A stretch of DNA of 64,000 nucleotides from NCBI RefSeq assembly GCF_000516985.1, contig NW_006917103.1, positions 434,001-498,000 on the forward strand. Reading direction: 5' to 3'. Position 1 is the stretch's first letter; each line of letters begins with the position of its first letter. The stretch is from Pestalotiopsis fici W106-1 (taxonomy: Eukaryota; Ascomycota; Sordariomycetes; Amphisphaeriales; Sporocadaceae). Below, in pieces: positions 47,201 to 57,759 of this stretch. The translations under genes were made by a program, and so were the position numbers. The notes beneath the pieces were generated by a model. That model was given only the letters and a program-made list of their open reading frames with translations, searched no databases and was not told the origin of the DNA.

Positions 47201-48404
47201 TCATCAATTTAACCAGCCAGCATATCACCAGGACTACCGACAGCAGACTGGTCTTCCAGAAGGCCCCTATGGCAGAGCAGCACCTCTAGGCCCCGCCGGA
47301 CACGGCCCATCTGGCCCCGTCCAATCTCGAGCTGGATCACGCTTCTTTCCACATGGTGGATCGCGTGACATTCGACAGGAGGAGTCCATCATGCCAACAA
47401 GGCCCAAGTCACCCACTCCGCCACCTCCGACAATGGATGGCCACCCCGCGTATGATGGTGATGCCGAACGACCACATGTCTCACTGCCTCCCACACGCCC
47501 CGTGGTGAAACTACCCCCTGCGGCACAACGACCACCGCCGCCAATCAAGCAAGCTCCTACACCCATTGCTCCTCCGAAGCCTGCTACTTTTGCTGCTGCA
47601 GCAGCCGCCGCTGCCACCCCTGTTCCCCGCCCTTCAGGAAATCCGCTCTCTGGCCGAAACGTGCATTACGGTGGTAGTATTCAGTCTGCCGGTGAGATCA
47701 AGACCCAAGAGAATTGGCAACAAAGAATTAATAGTCTTATGCGTACCCCCCACGCAAAACCAATCTCGGTTGACTCATCTAGCAAGTATGCATTTGAGGC
47801 ACACACAAACACATCAGCTACAGTATCTCTGCCTGCCTTATCGCCTTCAGGTTCTTCCATCAGTGACAGCAGCGATGTTACAACCAAAGAGATGGCTGAA
47901 GAGTGTTTCGACGAGCAGGAGATGGGGTCCTTACCACTGGTCAATCTTCCCAACGACGCACCATCTGCACTCTGGTCGAACAGAGCTGCAGAGCCTAACT
48001 GGCTTCCGCTGAACATGAAGTATCGTGTCGACGCCACTGCATCAGAGTCTGTCCGCTTTCCTTACGAGCAAGTCAACCACAAGAGCGTCTATCGCATCAT
48101 GATTAATGGCATGGATGAAGCAAAGACCATTCCTGCACCCTTCAGCCCTCGAAACCGGAGCGATTCGCGACGCCAGGGTCGTGGCGGACGGGGCACCCGA
48201 GGTGGTCCGAGAGGTGGACGCGAGTCTATCGGTGATTATCAGAGTTCCTCGTCCACCTTAGATCGTCCTGAGCGTTCTGAGCGTTCTGAGCGCTCTGAGC
48301 GCTCTGAACGTCCTTCAAGCCGTGGTGGACGTGGAAATTTTCGAGCTCGATCCGAGCATTGGACCAAGAGCTCGTCTACTCTTGGTCAACCGACCCAATC
48401 GTAA
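44286..48404 (+). CDS. Large disordered RGG-repeat protein, conserved in fungi, function unknown
   Basis: Three exons (44286-44348, 44536-45025, 45085-48404) give 1,290 residues. Nearly the whole protein is predicted disordered (Pro/Gln/Ala/Ser-rich). Short ordered blocks are SVNKIFGAKVAANA, STVWNRNK, and KYSDEELKKYGIHMADRLR followed by an acidic WADEDEDEEWAPEAITW. I recall similar blocks in other ascomycete proteins but no function for them. A charged coiled-coil-like segment (about 545-600, RLMRERRELAIKRRLEEEA) sits mid-protein. The C terminus has MKYRVDATASESVRFPYEQV, then RGG boxes (RRQGRGGRGTRGGPRGGRE), a tandem SER repeat and a second GRGNFRARSEHW. RGG boxes usually bind RNA, so an mRNA-binding or translation role is plausible but is inference. 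The phase-1 second intron uses a GTTTGC donor. Confidence 0.8.
48270..48314 (+). repeat. 9-nt tandem repeat encoding Glu-Arg-Ser
   Basis: Four in-frame copies of GAGCG(T/C)TCT, then a diverged fifth (GAACGTCCT), encode ERSERSERSERS followed by ERP within the RGG tail. Length changes in multiples of nine would keep frame. Confidence 0.85.
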
Positions 48405-49580
48405 GCTGCTGTAGAATCAGCGATGAGTAGAAACAACCTGCGACTGCGAATTATTTCTCATTGCATACGAGACGAGACGTCTTCAAACAATGACGACTAC
48501 ACAACAAAAGCAAACACAACGCGGTACAAATACATCAGAAACAAAATTGTAATTGTACAACCCTGAACGGCGCTGGATAACCCTTCTCGAGTGTCCAAGC
48601 CCGCGGCCCAATCAGGCTCACAGTAAGGACCAAGCAATTCGCTCTTGGTTCATTTCCCCCATTCGTTGTCATGTAGGTTTCAAAAAGGCCTGCTATTTCG
48701 AGACGACAACGTGTACGAGTATTGTCTAGCGCATTTCTGTCATTTCTGTCGATGAATGAAGAAAGGCTAATGGTTTTGCCTCTACTTTCCGACTATACGA
48801 ACCGAAACGGAATTAAAAGGATGCTGGAGGGAGATTTCGTTGATTTGGTGTCTTGAGGGACGCATTCTCCTTTTTACAAATGCATTCAAGCCTGAGGCTA
48901 TATGCAAAAGCACAGTTGTTTTGCCGCGGCTAGCGATGAAGGGTTGCATAGGACGGATCTGCACAAAATGAGGAGCACGAACTTGATGAGGAGATAAACG
49001 TTGTCTCTGAGTAGGCAAAGTGGCGATTGAATGAGACAGGGAAGGGGTCCCTTCATGACGGGGCTACCCTCTATCTTTTACCGTTGGCCAATGTTAGACT
49101 GCAGAAACGTCACCAGGCCCCATGATGAGCTTCTGGTAGTAGCAAACAATGAGATATGTCTGAACCCCCATATAAAATGCATATCCAGTGATGATGATGT
49201 TTTGACTTTATATCGGACATGAGAAAGTTCCTCTGCAGCCATGATTGGTGTAAGTAATAGATGAGTGGTGGTAGTTGATGTTGCGTATAATGAAAGCTAG
49301 GCTCTTCTTGCACAATTGGAAGGCACTGACTGTTTGGGCTTGTGTGCATTGAACTCACCCAACGCTCTTGCCATTTGCTCACGTTCACGTCCAAGTTGAA
49401 CCACAAATGGGCTTCACACACATTTTACACATCCCACTACAAAATTCATTGATTACACCGAATTTAAATTTCTCTCTTTCTCCTCTACACATACTGCACA
49501 TATCCCACGACAAGTCTTCTATCAAGTCATATTCATCATTGACTCATAGCGCCCTACCGATTGTGCCTGTCTCTCTAGAT
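48405..49580. other. Intergenic region before the DUF3716 gene
   Basis: About 1.2 kb. The frame of the next gene is open upstream to 49368, but that part is low complexity (HILHI repeats) and I treat it as leader. Confidence 0.45.
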
Positions 49581-50477
49581 ATGGCATCCTCGCGCAGCTC
49601 CCGTCCAGTCACGAACTCACAATTCCCTAACATGCGATATAAAAGATCGCGAAGTCACAGTCCCTCCAACGCACTTGGCAGAGCTTCGCCCATTCTAGGA
49701 CACAATATGAGAGGCACCTTTCCCAATCATTCCGACGTAATCTCATTGTCAGACGACGAATCTAACATGTCGCCTCACAAAAACTCGTGGACCGTCTTGT
49801 GTGAGACCTACCCTGACCTTCAGCTCAACCCGGAGGAGCTTCCACAGGAGGAAGTCCTGAGCTCTCTAGCTTCACTGCCCGCTAGGGATACTTTGGAGAT
49901 TAACCCCGGAAGAGGCAGAACTGATTTCAATCTCCGTCGACGAAATTATAATCTCAAAGCCGTCTTGGCGCAGATTTCTGGGGAGAAACAGAGTGATGAT
50001 GACATTTGCACGTGGTGCGAGAGTGGCAAGGGACAGTGGCTGGGCTGTGTCCAGGTGCCGGGAGGCACAGGTTCCTGTGCGAACTGTCTCTATGGTACCA
50101 ATCGTTGCTCATTGCGCGAAGGTATGTGTCGAGTGCCAGTTCTACTCACAAGAATGCATGAATGTCGATACTTATGCGTTCCAGATGCTGCAGAAGATTT
50201 TGAACCAGAAACGACGACGGTAGCGCCCAAGTCGGCACCCACTGCACGAGTTTCAAAGACATCAGCTGCCACAGCATCTACATTTACCATCACACCAAGG
50301 AAACTTGTATCGACCGCAAATGACAGCACTGATCCTACCATTGGACTAAACGGAGTCCCTAATCTGCTTCATCTCAAGCGTATGCCGCCGAACAAACAGG
50401 AGGAGGTACTCCAGCTATGCCGCGACCGAATTGAACAGCTGCAGGATTACATTGACATCGCAGAGGGTCGATTCTAG
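49581..50477 (+). CDS. DUF3716 cysteine-cluster protein
   Basis: I propose two exons (49581-50121, 50185-50477), 277 residues; read straight through it would be 298. The N-terminal 140 residues are Ser/Arg-rich (SRSSRPVTNSQFP, KRSRSHSPS). A cysteine cluster follows from C143: CTWCESGKGQWLGCV, then GSCANCLYGTNRCSLR, which matches the fungal DUF3716 pattern (CxxC, CxNC, CSL) that probably binds zinc. The C terminus ends in a helix (KQEEVLQLCRDRIEQLQDYIDI). The 63-nt candidate intron starts with a perfect GTATGT right after CSLRE, but its length is a multiple of three and it lacks a stop, so splicing cannot be decided from frame alone. The family's function is unknown. Confidence 0.75.
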   Translation: MASSRSSRPVTNSQFPNMRYKRSRSHSPSNALGRASPILGHNMRGTFPNHSDVISLSDDESNMSPHKNSWTVLCETYPDLQLNPEELPQEEVLSSLASLPARDTLEINPGRGRTDFNLRRRNYNLKAVLAQISGEKQSDDDICTWCESGKGQWLGCVQVPGGTGSCANCLYGTNRCSLREGMCRVPVLLTRMHECRYLCVPDAAEDFEPETTTVAPKSAPTARVSKTSAATASTFTITPRKLVSTANDSTDPTIGLNGVPNLLHLKRMPPNKQEEVLQLCRDRIEQLQDYIDIAEGRF

Positions 50478-51029
50478 TAGTCACAGTCGGTCAGGTCTTG
50501 CGGTATCTGATTATGTTGGAACTCGGCGTCGTTGGAACTTGAAAGTCTCAGTGCAGGGAGAGTATAAAAATGGAGATCTCGAGAGCGAGATGGAGATACA
50601 TGTTGCCTTGCTTTAGCACATCACACATCCACATTAGCACACAATTGGAATGAATTAAACCCATTGAAAATAAATTTCCTGCATCATAATGTCAATGTCC
50701 TCGACTGCTTCAATGTTCCTTGAGTGGGCAAAGGAAGAGGAATGTATGTGGGTTATAACTCATGTAAGGAACATGGGCTGGATGTGGGAGTTGCTATGTG
50801 ATGGGCGCTGCTCTGGGAACAGCCTAACCTAGTGTCATGCAACCAATTAAACACGCGCCCCCTGCAGACGCGTTCAACCTGATTCAGAGACGCGCGACAA
50901 GAGAAACGCGACTTTAGCCCCTCCTTGGGCCAATTTTGTACCAGAGACGAGATCGCTCCCGACTTTTTCAGCTCCCTTCCGTGATACCCTCTTCATTTCA
51001 ACCACTGCCTCCGCGAACCCCAACCCACA
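50478..51029. other. Spacer upstream of MCM6
   Basis: About 550 bases. The stretch 50858-50920 has ACGCGT near 50869 and several other ACGCG elements. ACGCGT is the MluI cell-cycle box bound by MBF in yeasts and fits a replication gene promoter (inference). Confidence 0.45.
50869..50913. promoter_or_regulatory. ACGCG cluster, candidate MBF (MCB) sites for MCM6
   Basis: Four ACGCG-type elements (CACGCGCC, GACGCGTTC, GACGCGCG, AACGCGAC) fall within about 60 bases, 115-180 bases before the MCM6 ATG. In yeasts, MBF (Mbp1-Swi6) binds ACGCG to drive G1/S genes, including MCMs. The sites are seen directly; the regulation is inferred. Confidence 0.45.
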
Positions 51030-53952
51030 ATGGCGGCAACTCCCAGTGATACTGGCATGGTCATGTCGGATGCGCCATCGCGCACTTCCAGACGTAACTC
51101 ACGACCTCGAGCTCCTCTGTCCGAAAGTCTGGCCGCGCCCAGCGACGACGAGGGAGAGGGCTTCGCAGACGATCAAATCCCCGGTCGCGCCAGGCGAAAC
51201 GGACCCCAAGATGTCCCCCGAGTTGAAGACAGGATCGGCATCACGGTCCAGGAGCACTTTGAGAACTTTATCGAGGAGTTCGTAGAAGATCCCACATCCT
51301 CGGCCGCTCCAACATCGAGCGCCGTCACGACGGACAAGTACTATGTTGCGCAAATTCACGCCATGCGAGTCTACCAGCTCTCGACCTTTTACGTCAACTA
51401 CGACCACATATCTGCATATCAAAATGGAGGTCTGGCAAATGCCATCAACACACAATACTACCGTTTTCTCCCCTTCCTCACAAACGCCCTCCACAACATG
51501 ATTGCCAAGTACGAACCGCAATACTTTCGCGAGCATCGCCAGCCTACAGTGTCGAGTGGTCAGACAACGTCGGGAGCGAGCAATGCCGGATCAGGCACTG
51601 CCAGCCAGTCCGAAGCCACGCAGGGCAGCAAGACGGCAAATCAACAGACCGACAAGCTATTTGCCATTGCATTCTATAACCTCCCGTTGGTCTCTCGGGT
51701 GCGCAGTCTGCGAGCCAAGAATATTGGCCAGCTCCTGTCCATCTCGGGAACTGTCACCAGAACTTCAGAAGTCCGACCCGAGCTGTCGGTTGCAACATTT
51801 GTCTGCGAGGCATGCCGATCTGTTGTCCCCAATGTAGAACAAACCTTCCGCTACACTGAGCCTACTCAATGCCCCAACTTGCAGTGCAATAACCGCATTG
51901 CTTGGCAATTGGACATACGGCACAGCACCTTTGTGGACTGGCAAAAGGTTCGCATTCAAGAAAACAGCTCCGAAATCCCCACTGGAAGCATGCCGCGAAC
52001 TATGGATGTCATTCTTCGAGGAGAGATGGTAGACCGAGCCAAAGCCGGCGAGAAATGTATCTTTACTGGCGCCTTGATTGTCGTGCCAGACGTCTCGCAG
52101 CTTGGCCTGCCCGGAGTGAGGCCTACAGCCATTAGAGACGATCGAAACGCTCCTCGTGGAAACGATGTAGGTGGCAGCGGTGTTTCTGGCCTCAAAGCGC
52201 TAGGTGTGCGTGATCTTACATACCGCCTTGCCTTTTTGGCTACAATGGTCAACTCGGACACATCGACTCCAGGATCCAATGCACAGCGCCCAGTCCAAGA
52301 TATTATTGGATCACTTACGCAGGCGAATGCCGAGAGTGCCGAGACGGTGGAAGAAGCACAGCAGGCTGTGCTGAGCTCCATGACGCCGGCCGAGATTGAT
52401 GAGCTGCGTGAAATGGTCCACAGTGATCATATTTACAGCCGACTGGTTCAGTCGTTGGCTCCAATGGTTTACGGGCATGAAATTGTCAAGAAGGGCATCC
52501 TTCTACAGCTCATGTCGGGTGTGCACAAGACAACGCCCGAAGGAATGCAGCTTCGTGGCGATATCAATATTTGCATTGTGGGCGACCCGTCAACGTCCAA
52601 GTCTCAATTCCTCAAGTATGTGTGCTCATTCGCACCGAGAGCTGTGTACACATCTGGAAAAGCTTCCTCAGCCGCTGGTCTGACGGCCGCCGTCATCAAG
52701 GACGAGGAAACTGGCGAGTTTACAATCGAGGCCGGTGCACTGATGTTGGCTGACAATGGTATCTGTGCCATTGATGAGTTTGACAAGATGGACATTGCCG
52801 ACCAAGTCGCGATCCACGAAGCCATGGAACAGCAGACCATCTCCATCGCAAAGGCTGGCATTCAGGCGACACTGAACGCTCGCACATCCGTCTTGGCGGC
52901 AGCCAACCCCGTCGGTGGCCGTTACAACCGAAAGACGACACTGCGCGCAAACATCAACATGTCGGCGCCCATCATGTCTCGTTTTGATCTGTTCTTTGTC
53001 ATTTTGGATGAATGCAACGACCAGATTGATAGGCATTTGGCGGAACACATTGTGGGTATCCACCAGCTCCGCGACAGCGCCATCGAGCCGGAGTTCAGCA
53101 CAGAGTGTCTTCAGCGTTACATTCGCTTTGCTCGTACTTTCCGCCCCGAGTTTACAGACGAGGCCAAGGAACAGCTTGTAAAGCGATACAAGGAGCTCCG
53201 TTCCGATGATGCCCAGGGCGGTGTCGGCAAGAACAGCTACCGTATCACGGTCCGTCAACTGGAAAGTTTGATCCGACTTTCCGAGGCCATTGCCAAGGCC
53301 AACTGCGTAGAGGATATTACTGCAGACTTTGTCGACGAGGCATTCATGCTGCTACGCCAGAGTATTATTAGCGTGGAGCACGATGATGTCGAAATGGACG
53401 ACGATGACGACGACGTGACACCTGAGGATGCTGCTGAGCTGATTGCAGCAGCAGATGCCGCGTCGAGTGCTCAACACCAAGATGCCGAAGGCGACGAGAC
53501 CATGGATAATGCCGATGGCTCTTCTTCGCAAACTCCGGCCGACGGCCAGAAGAAGAAGACGGCCATCACTTATGAGAAATATATTGCAATGGTCAACCAG
53601 TTTGTGAGCCGCGTCAATGATGACGAGGCGACGGGAGCTGCCCAGGGCGTTGAAGCTGAGCAGCTGCTTGAATGGTACCTCGAGCAAAAGGAGGAGGAGC
53701 TTGAGACTGAGGAGGATCATGACCGTGAGCTGACCCTGGCCAAGATGGTCCTAAAGAAGATGGTCAAGGTAAGTTCATGCTTGATTCTTTGCATATTATG
53801 GACGAATTGATGTGCTGACTTTGTTGTAGGACAACATCCTGATGGCTGTTCGCGGCAGTGGTCTCGCCTCGGACGAAGGAGACGACGAGGAGGCAGCCGA
53901 TGCAAAGGTTGTCTATGTTTTGCACCCCAACTGTGCAGTGGAGGAATACTGA
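51030..53952 (+). CDS. MCM6: MCM6 subunit of the replicative helicase
   Basis: Two exons (51030-53768, 53830-53952) around a 61-bp intron give 953 residues. MCM6 is one of six AAA+ subunits of the MCM2-7 helicase that licenses and unwinds origins. Features in order: a disordered acidic N terminus; the OB domain with GTVTRTSEVRPEL; a zinc finger at C259, C262, C281 and C286; and DWQKVRIQENSSEIPTGSMP, which distinguishes MCM6 from MCM5. Walker A GDPSTSKS is at 518-525 and Walker B IDEFD at 581-585. The arginine finger SRFD is at 650-653. An acidic linker (DDDDDDVTPED) precedes the C-terminal winged-helix domain, and the last exon supplies VVYVLHPNCAVEEY. The start ATG at 51030 is in CACAATGGCG context. 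Confidence 0.96.
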
Positions 53953-54376
53953 TTCACGGGCGGCACCATTTAACCTTGGAGAGCTTGAGGAAGAGGCATA
54001 TCACTAATGGTTTCTGGCGTTGGGGAGTTTTCACAAAGTCCATCAGGAAAGGAGAATGGATAAATCATGAGCGTATTGGGTGACGGCATATCTGTAGACA
54101 GTGCCTGATGTAGAAACGGATACCACTTATGTACATGGTATAATAAGACGATATGCAATGAACAAGATATATTCATGTTGCTGTTGAACATTGGATTGAA
54201 CAAGAGTTGGAATGAGTTGAATAGATATCAATTGCGCTTATTTAACTGAAGTACTGTCCTTCCCTGCATCTGGCAGTGCAAGCAGACGGGTATATTTCTC
54301 GAAACAAGAGTCTGCATGTCCACCCCTAGTCGTGCCCATCATAACTTTCGCCAAATGTCTGCACCATGAATACTCC
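53953..54376. other. Intergenic region between convergent MCM6 and small membrane gene
   Basis: About 420 bases holding both 3' regions. No feature is recognised. Confidence 0.5.
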
Positions 54377-54729
54377 TTAGTTGGACTTCAAGGTCTTGCT
54401 GACCCTGGTCGAGCCATTCTGGCGCTGCTGATAGTACAGGTATCCCAGGACTGCAGCGGCGACAGTTCCGAGGATGAAGAAGTTGTCTGCAAAAGCCAAA
54501 TGTCAGTTACGAGAGATGCTCCGAGTGATTCGAACCGTGACAGCATAGGGGAGGAAGACATACGAATCGCGAAACCAAGAGTACCCTCGATAAAGTGCAC
54601 AACACCCTTGCCGGCGTCGGCGACAGTGTGTAGAGCCAGGGCAAAGACGTTGAAGATTGCGGTAAAGATGCCCTGAATAACCTCAATGATGGACTCGAAA
54701 AAGTGTCCGATACCCGATGCGATACCCAT
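54377..54729 (-). CDS. Small conserved membrane protein, unknown function
   Basis: Two exons on the minus strand (54729-54564, 54486-54377) around a 77-bp phase-1 intron (GTATGT donor, TTTGCAG acceptor) give 91 residues. The first half is an amphipathic to hydrophobic helix (IIEVIQGIFTAIFNVFALAL), then VADAGKGVVHFIEGTLGF. The second exon adds a clear membrane segment (FFILGTVAAAVLGYLYY) and a polar tail QQRQNGSTRVSKTLKSN. The pattern of two hydrophobic segments with a short cytosolic tail is conserved in my memory of other Pezizomycotina proteins, but no function is known to me. There is no cleavable signal peptide, so an ER or mitochondrial membrane location is possible. Confidence 0.8.
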
Positions 54730-56066
54730 CTTGGCCTTGTGTTGGATTGGTTGTTTATTAGAAAAAAGAGTTGTGTTGTATTATGGTGGGGACGCTTGAT
54801 GGCAGCGTATAATAGTAGTGTGAATTATCAGATCTCGTAAGGCTGAGAAATGGAATTTAGTGGCAGTTTTAATTTGTTCAAGGAGATATGAACTAAATGA
54901 AAAATGTGTGAGGAGAAGTGTGGCTTTTTATTCCCAGACAGTACGTGCAAACATGTAGGTGATGCCATAGACATGAGGCTGAAACTACGTAATAGGCTTT
55001 CAATTTGTTTGCAGGAACTGAACTTATTATTGAAGGTACCATGATGACGACCCTCATTGAGACACAAAGCCAAAAACTTGGTTTCCCCCCCTTTTACAAA
55101 GAGCAATAAATTTTGCAAACAATCACCCCCCGGTCGCGTGCGTGTTTTGGGTTCTACTGCTTTGTCTACGTACCTGGCCTGCAATTCAACCGTGAGCATG
55201 ACGTCAAGGCCGCAAGCGGTAAGGGTGTTTGGGGTAGGAAAGGCGGGGGAAATGCTCCGACACCTGTCAAAAAGGCAGATCAGAGTTGCATTCAAAAGAC
55301 AATGACATACATAAATAGTACGCAGGCTGGGTACCTATGTGTATTAGGTTAATGCGTACAATGGAAAATATATAAACTCTGACACGCTGGTCCTGAAGTT
55401 TTGCTGACATCTGTTTGATCATATTAATGATGATATCTGTTGTTTTGAGGTTTTGGATTGTCCGCTAACCAAAACATTCATGGATCTTCTTTCCCCTCCC
55501 ACGCCCATTCATACTGGTCTGAAAAGAGAAGATCCGTGTTGTCTACGGTATTCAGCAGACAGCCTGGAGCTGACATTCAACAATTCGACTCCAGCATCAT
55601 GTCTTGTATTGAGCATTGGGATGCACTGGTTGAGCCATTGATCATGGCTACTCTTAGCAATACTCGCATTCTTCACTAGAGGGCGCGCGACCTTTCTCGA
55701 ATTCAGGAAACTGTGTAATACATCTATCCACTCGAGTTGCGGACAAGGTCTTGGTAGAAAGAAAGAAGCTAGTCTTGTCGGCAAAGGCTCGGGACGCCTC
55801 AAATGACAATTGCGGCATCTTGAAGCTGTCGTGAAAATGCTCAGCTTCTTTCCCACCCCCAGTGCGTCGCATGACCGTTTTTAGCGCTGGTCTCGCCCAA
55901 TACGGCAACTTTAAGCACCGCATAGAAACATGACACCGAATTCCCGGACTGATAGGATAAAGAGAGCCAGAGCTGCTGTTCATTACGCGACATCTTTTGC
56001 TCGATACAAGATTATTGGGATAGTTCCAGGTTATATATGAATTGAGGTAGTTCTGTCCATTTCACA
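54730..56066. other. Divergent spacer, small membrane gene to DUF1593 gene
   Basis: About 1.3 kb with no recognisable gene. A TATATA at 56032-56037 lies only about 30 bases before the DUF1593 start, so it is probably not its TATA box unless the leader is very short. Confidence 0.45.
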
Positions 56067-57566
56067 ATGTCGCAAGCAGCGCGGTCCTTGTCGTTCCCCA
56101 AACGACACAGAGTCTTCATTCTATCCGACATTTCAAACGAACCCGACGATGCGGAATCGCTAGTCCGATACCTGTTATACTCGAACCAATTCGAGACCGA
56201 GGGCCTCGGCGCCGTGACCTCGAACTGGATGAAGACCAAGGTGTGCCCGCAGGACATGCACAAGATCATTGACGCCTACGCTGGTGCCGTCGACAACCTC
56301 AACGCGCATGTGTCCGCCGATGCCCAGTATGCGTCGGCGGACAGCCTGCGGGCGCTGATCCGCAGCGGCGCCAGCGTCTACGGCATGGCGGCCGTGGGTG
56401 ACAATGTCCCTCTGAGCGACGCAGGGAAGTTGCTCTTGGAGCGCATACTAATCGCCGACGAGCGCCCGCTGTGGGTCTTGTGCTGGGGCGGCACCAATGT
56501 CCTCGCCCAAGTCCTCTACAAGATTCGAAAGGACTTTTCGGCGGAAGAGGCCGAGGGCTTGTATGCGAGATTACGAGTGTATGCCATCTCTGATCAAGAC
56601 GATACCGGAGCTTGGATACGCAATAACTTTCCCTCCGTGTTTTACATTGTGTCTTTGCACGGCTGGAACCAGTATGGACTGGCTGCTTGGACTGGCATTT
56701 CGGGCGACAAGTTTTATGGGTTTGACAAGGGCGGCCCGGATTTCTCCAAGATGACCAAGGAATGGGTAAAAGAAAACATTCAGATTGGACCTCTTGGGTC
56801 GGCGTATCCCGATTACATGTTTATCCCAGAGGGTGACACACCCACTTTTCTGTATCTGATCCAGAATGGCCTTGGAGTGCCGGAGCGCCCCGACTATGGT
56901 TCGTGGGGCGGGCGGTATGCTCTTCACGACATAAGCGGAAGCGGTCTCTGCGGTAAAAGCCACCACGACGCGGCCGATGAAGTTGTCGGGCTCGACGGTC
57001 GAACATATAGGTCAAATCAGGCCACGATATGGCGCTGGAGGGACACATTCCAAAACGACTTTGCTGCGCGCATGCAATGGACCTTGTCTGGGGACTTCAA
57101 GTCGGCAAATCACCACCCCGTCATCTCTGTCAATGGGAGCCAAAGCCTCGAACCCCTCCTGGTGGAGTGCGAGGCCGGCGAGTCCTTTACTCTGGACGCC
57201 TCCCAGACCTACGATCCCGACGAGGGCGACAAGCTGACGTTCAAGTGGTGGCATTACCGAGAGCCCACAGCCACGCAGTGGTGGACCTCGGCCGAGGTGG
57301 ACGAGCTCAAGGTTACGAACTTGAACGACGAGGGCAGTCGGGTTCAAGTCGAGCTACCGCCTCCCGAAAAGTGCGCAGTCGAGCTGATGAGTAGGCAGGC
57401 TGTCGAAAAGGGGCAGCTGATGCACCTGATTCTGGAAGTTACAGACAATGGCAAGATTCCCTTGACGAGCTACCGGCGCATCCTGGCGCAGTGCACGAAT
57501 AAGGATCTCAAGGGTTCGGGAAAGCCAATAGATGCCGCTGGCGATACAGGCATCTCATTCGCGTGA
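56067..57566 (+). CDS. DUF1593 (nucleoside-hydrolase-like, Sde182-type) protein
   Basis: A single exon of 499 residues. The N-terminal domain has the nucleoside-hydrolase-type Asp cluster in VFILSDISNEPDDAESLVRY, then LWVLCWGGTNVLAQVL and YAISDQDDTGAWI. The C-terminal part (about 350-490) is an Ig-like module with GESFTLDASQTYDPDEGDKL and FKWWHYREP. This two-part layout matches PF07632 proteins, first noted in a bacterial cellulose-binding protein; substrate and activity are not established for fungal members. There is no signal peptide (MSQAARSLSFPKRHRVFIL), although many relatives are secreted, so this copy may act inside the cell. The gene is intronless and GC-rich at 56200-56500. Confidence 0.88.
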   Translation: MSQAARSLSFPKRHRVFILSDISNEPDDAESLVRYLLYSNQFETEGLGAVTSNWMKTKVCPQDMHKIIDAYAGAVDNLNAHVSADAQYASADSLRALIRSGASVYGMAAVGDNVPLSDAGKLLLERILIADERPLWVLCWGGTNVLAQVLYKIRKDFSAEEAEGLYARLRVYAISDQDDTGAWIRNNFPSVFYIVSLHGWNQYGLAAWTGISGDKFYGFDKGGPDFSKMTKEWVKENIQIGPLGSAYPDYMFIPEGDTPTFLYLIQNGLGVPERPDYGSWGGRYALHDISGSGLCGKSHHDAADEVVGLDGRTYRSNQATIWRWRDTFQNDFAARMQWTLSGDFKSANHHPVISVNGSQSLEPLLVECEAGESFTLDASQTYDPDEGDKLTFKWWHYREPTATQWWTSAEVDELKVTNLNDEGSRVQVELPPPEKCAVELMSRQAVEKGQLMHLILEVTDNGKIPLTSYRRILAQCTNKDLKGSGKPIDAAGDTGISFA

Positions 57567-57759
57567 TTGTGATCAGTCAGAAAGGTCTCATAGTCCAAGT
57601 CCTGGAAATGGGTAAAAGGCTGCTATTTTTGGCGACGGCGTGGACGATCAAGCCACAGAGCGTATCTAGAACTATATCGCTCCAGCAATCTATATAACTT
57701 TAGACATGAAAATAACCATGTTGCTTCCTAGAGTTACTTTGTGCCTACCTTGTATCGGG

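Noticed and set aside
51030..53952. Assignment as MCM5
   Set aside because: The DWQKVRIQENSSEIPTGSMP block and the C-terminal winged-helix sequence are those of MCM6.
54525..54548. Sequence GGTTCGAATC on the minus strand, like a tRNA T-loop
   Set aside because: It lies inside the 77-bp intron of the small membrane gene, and no A box or cloverleaf can be drawn around it.
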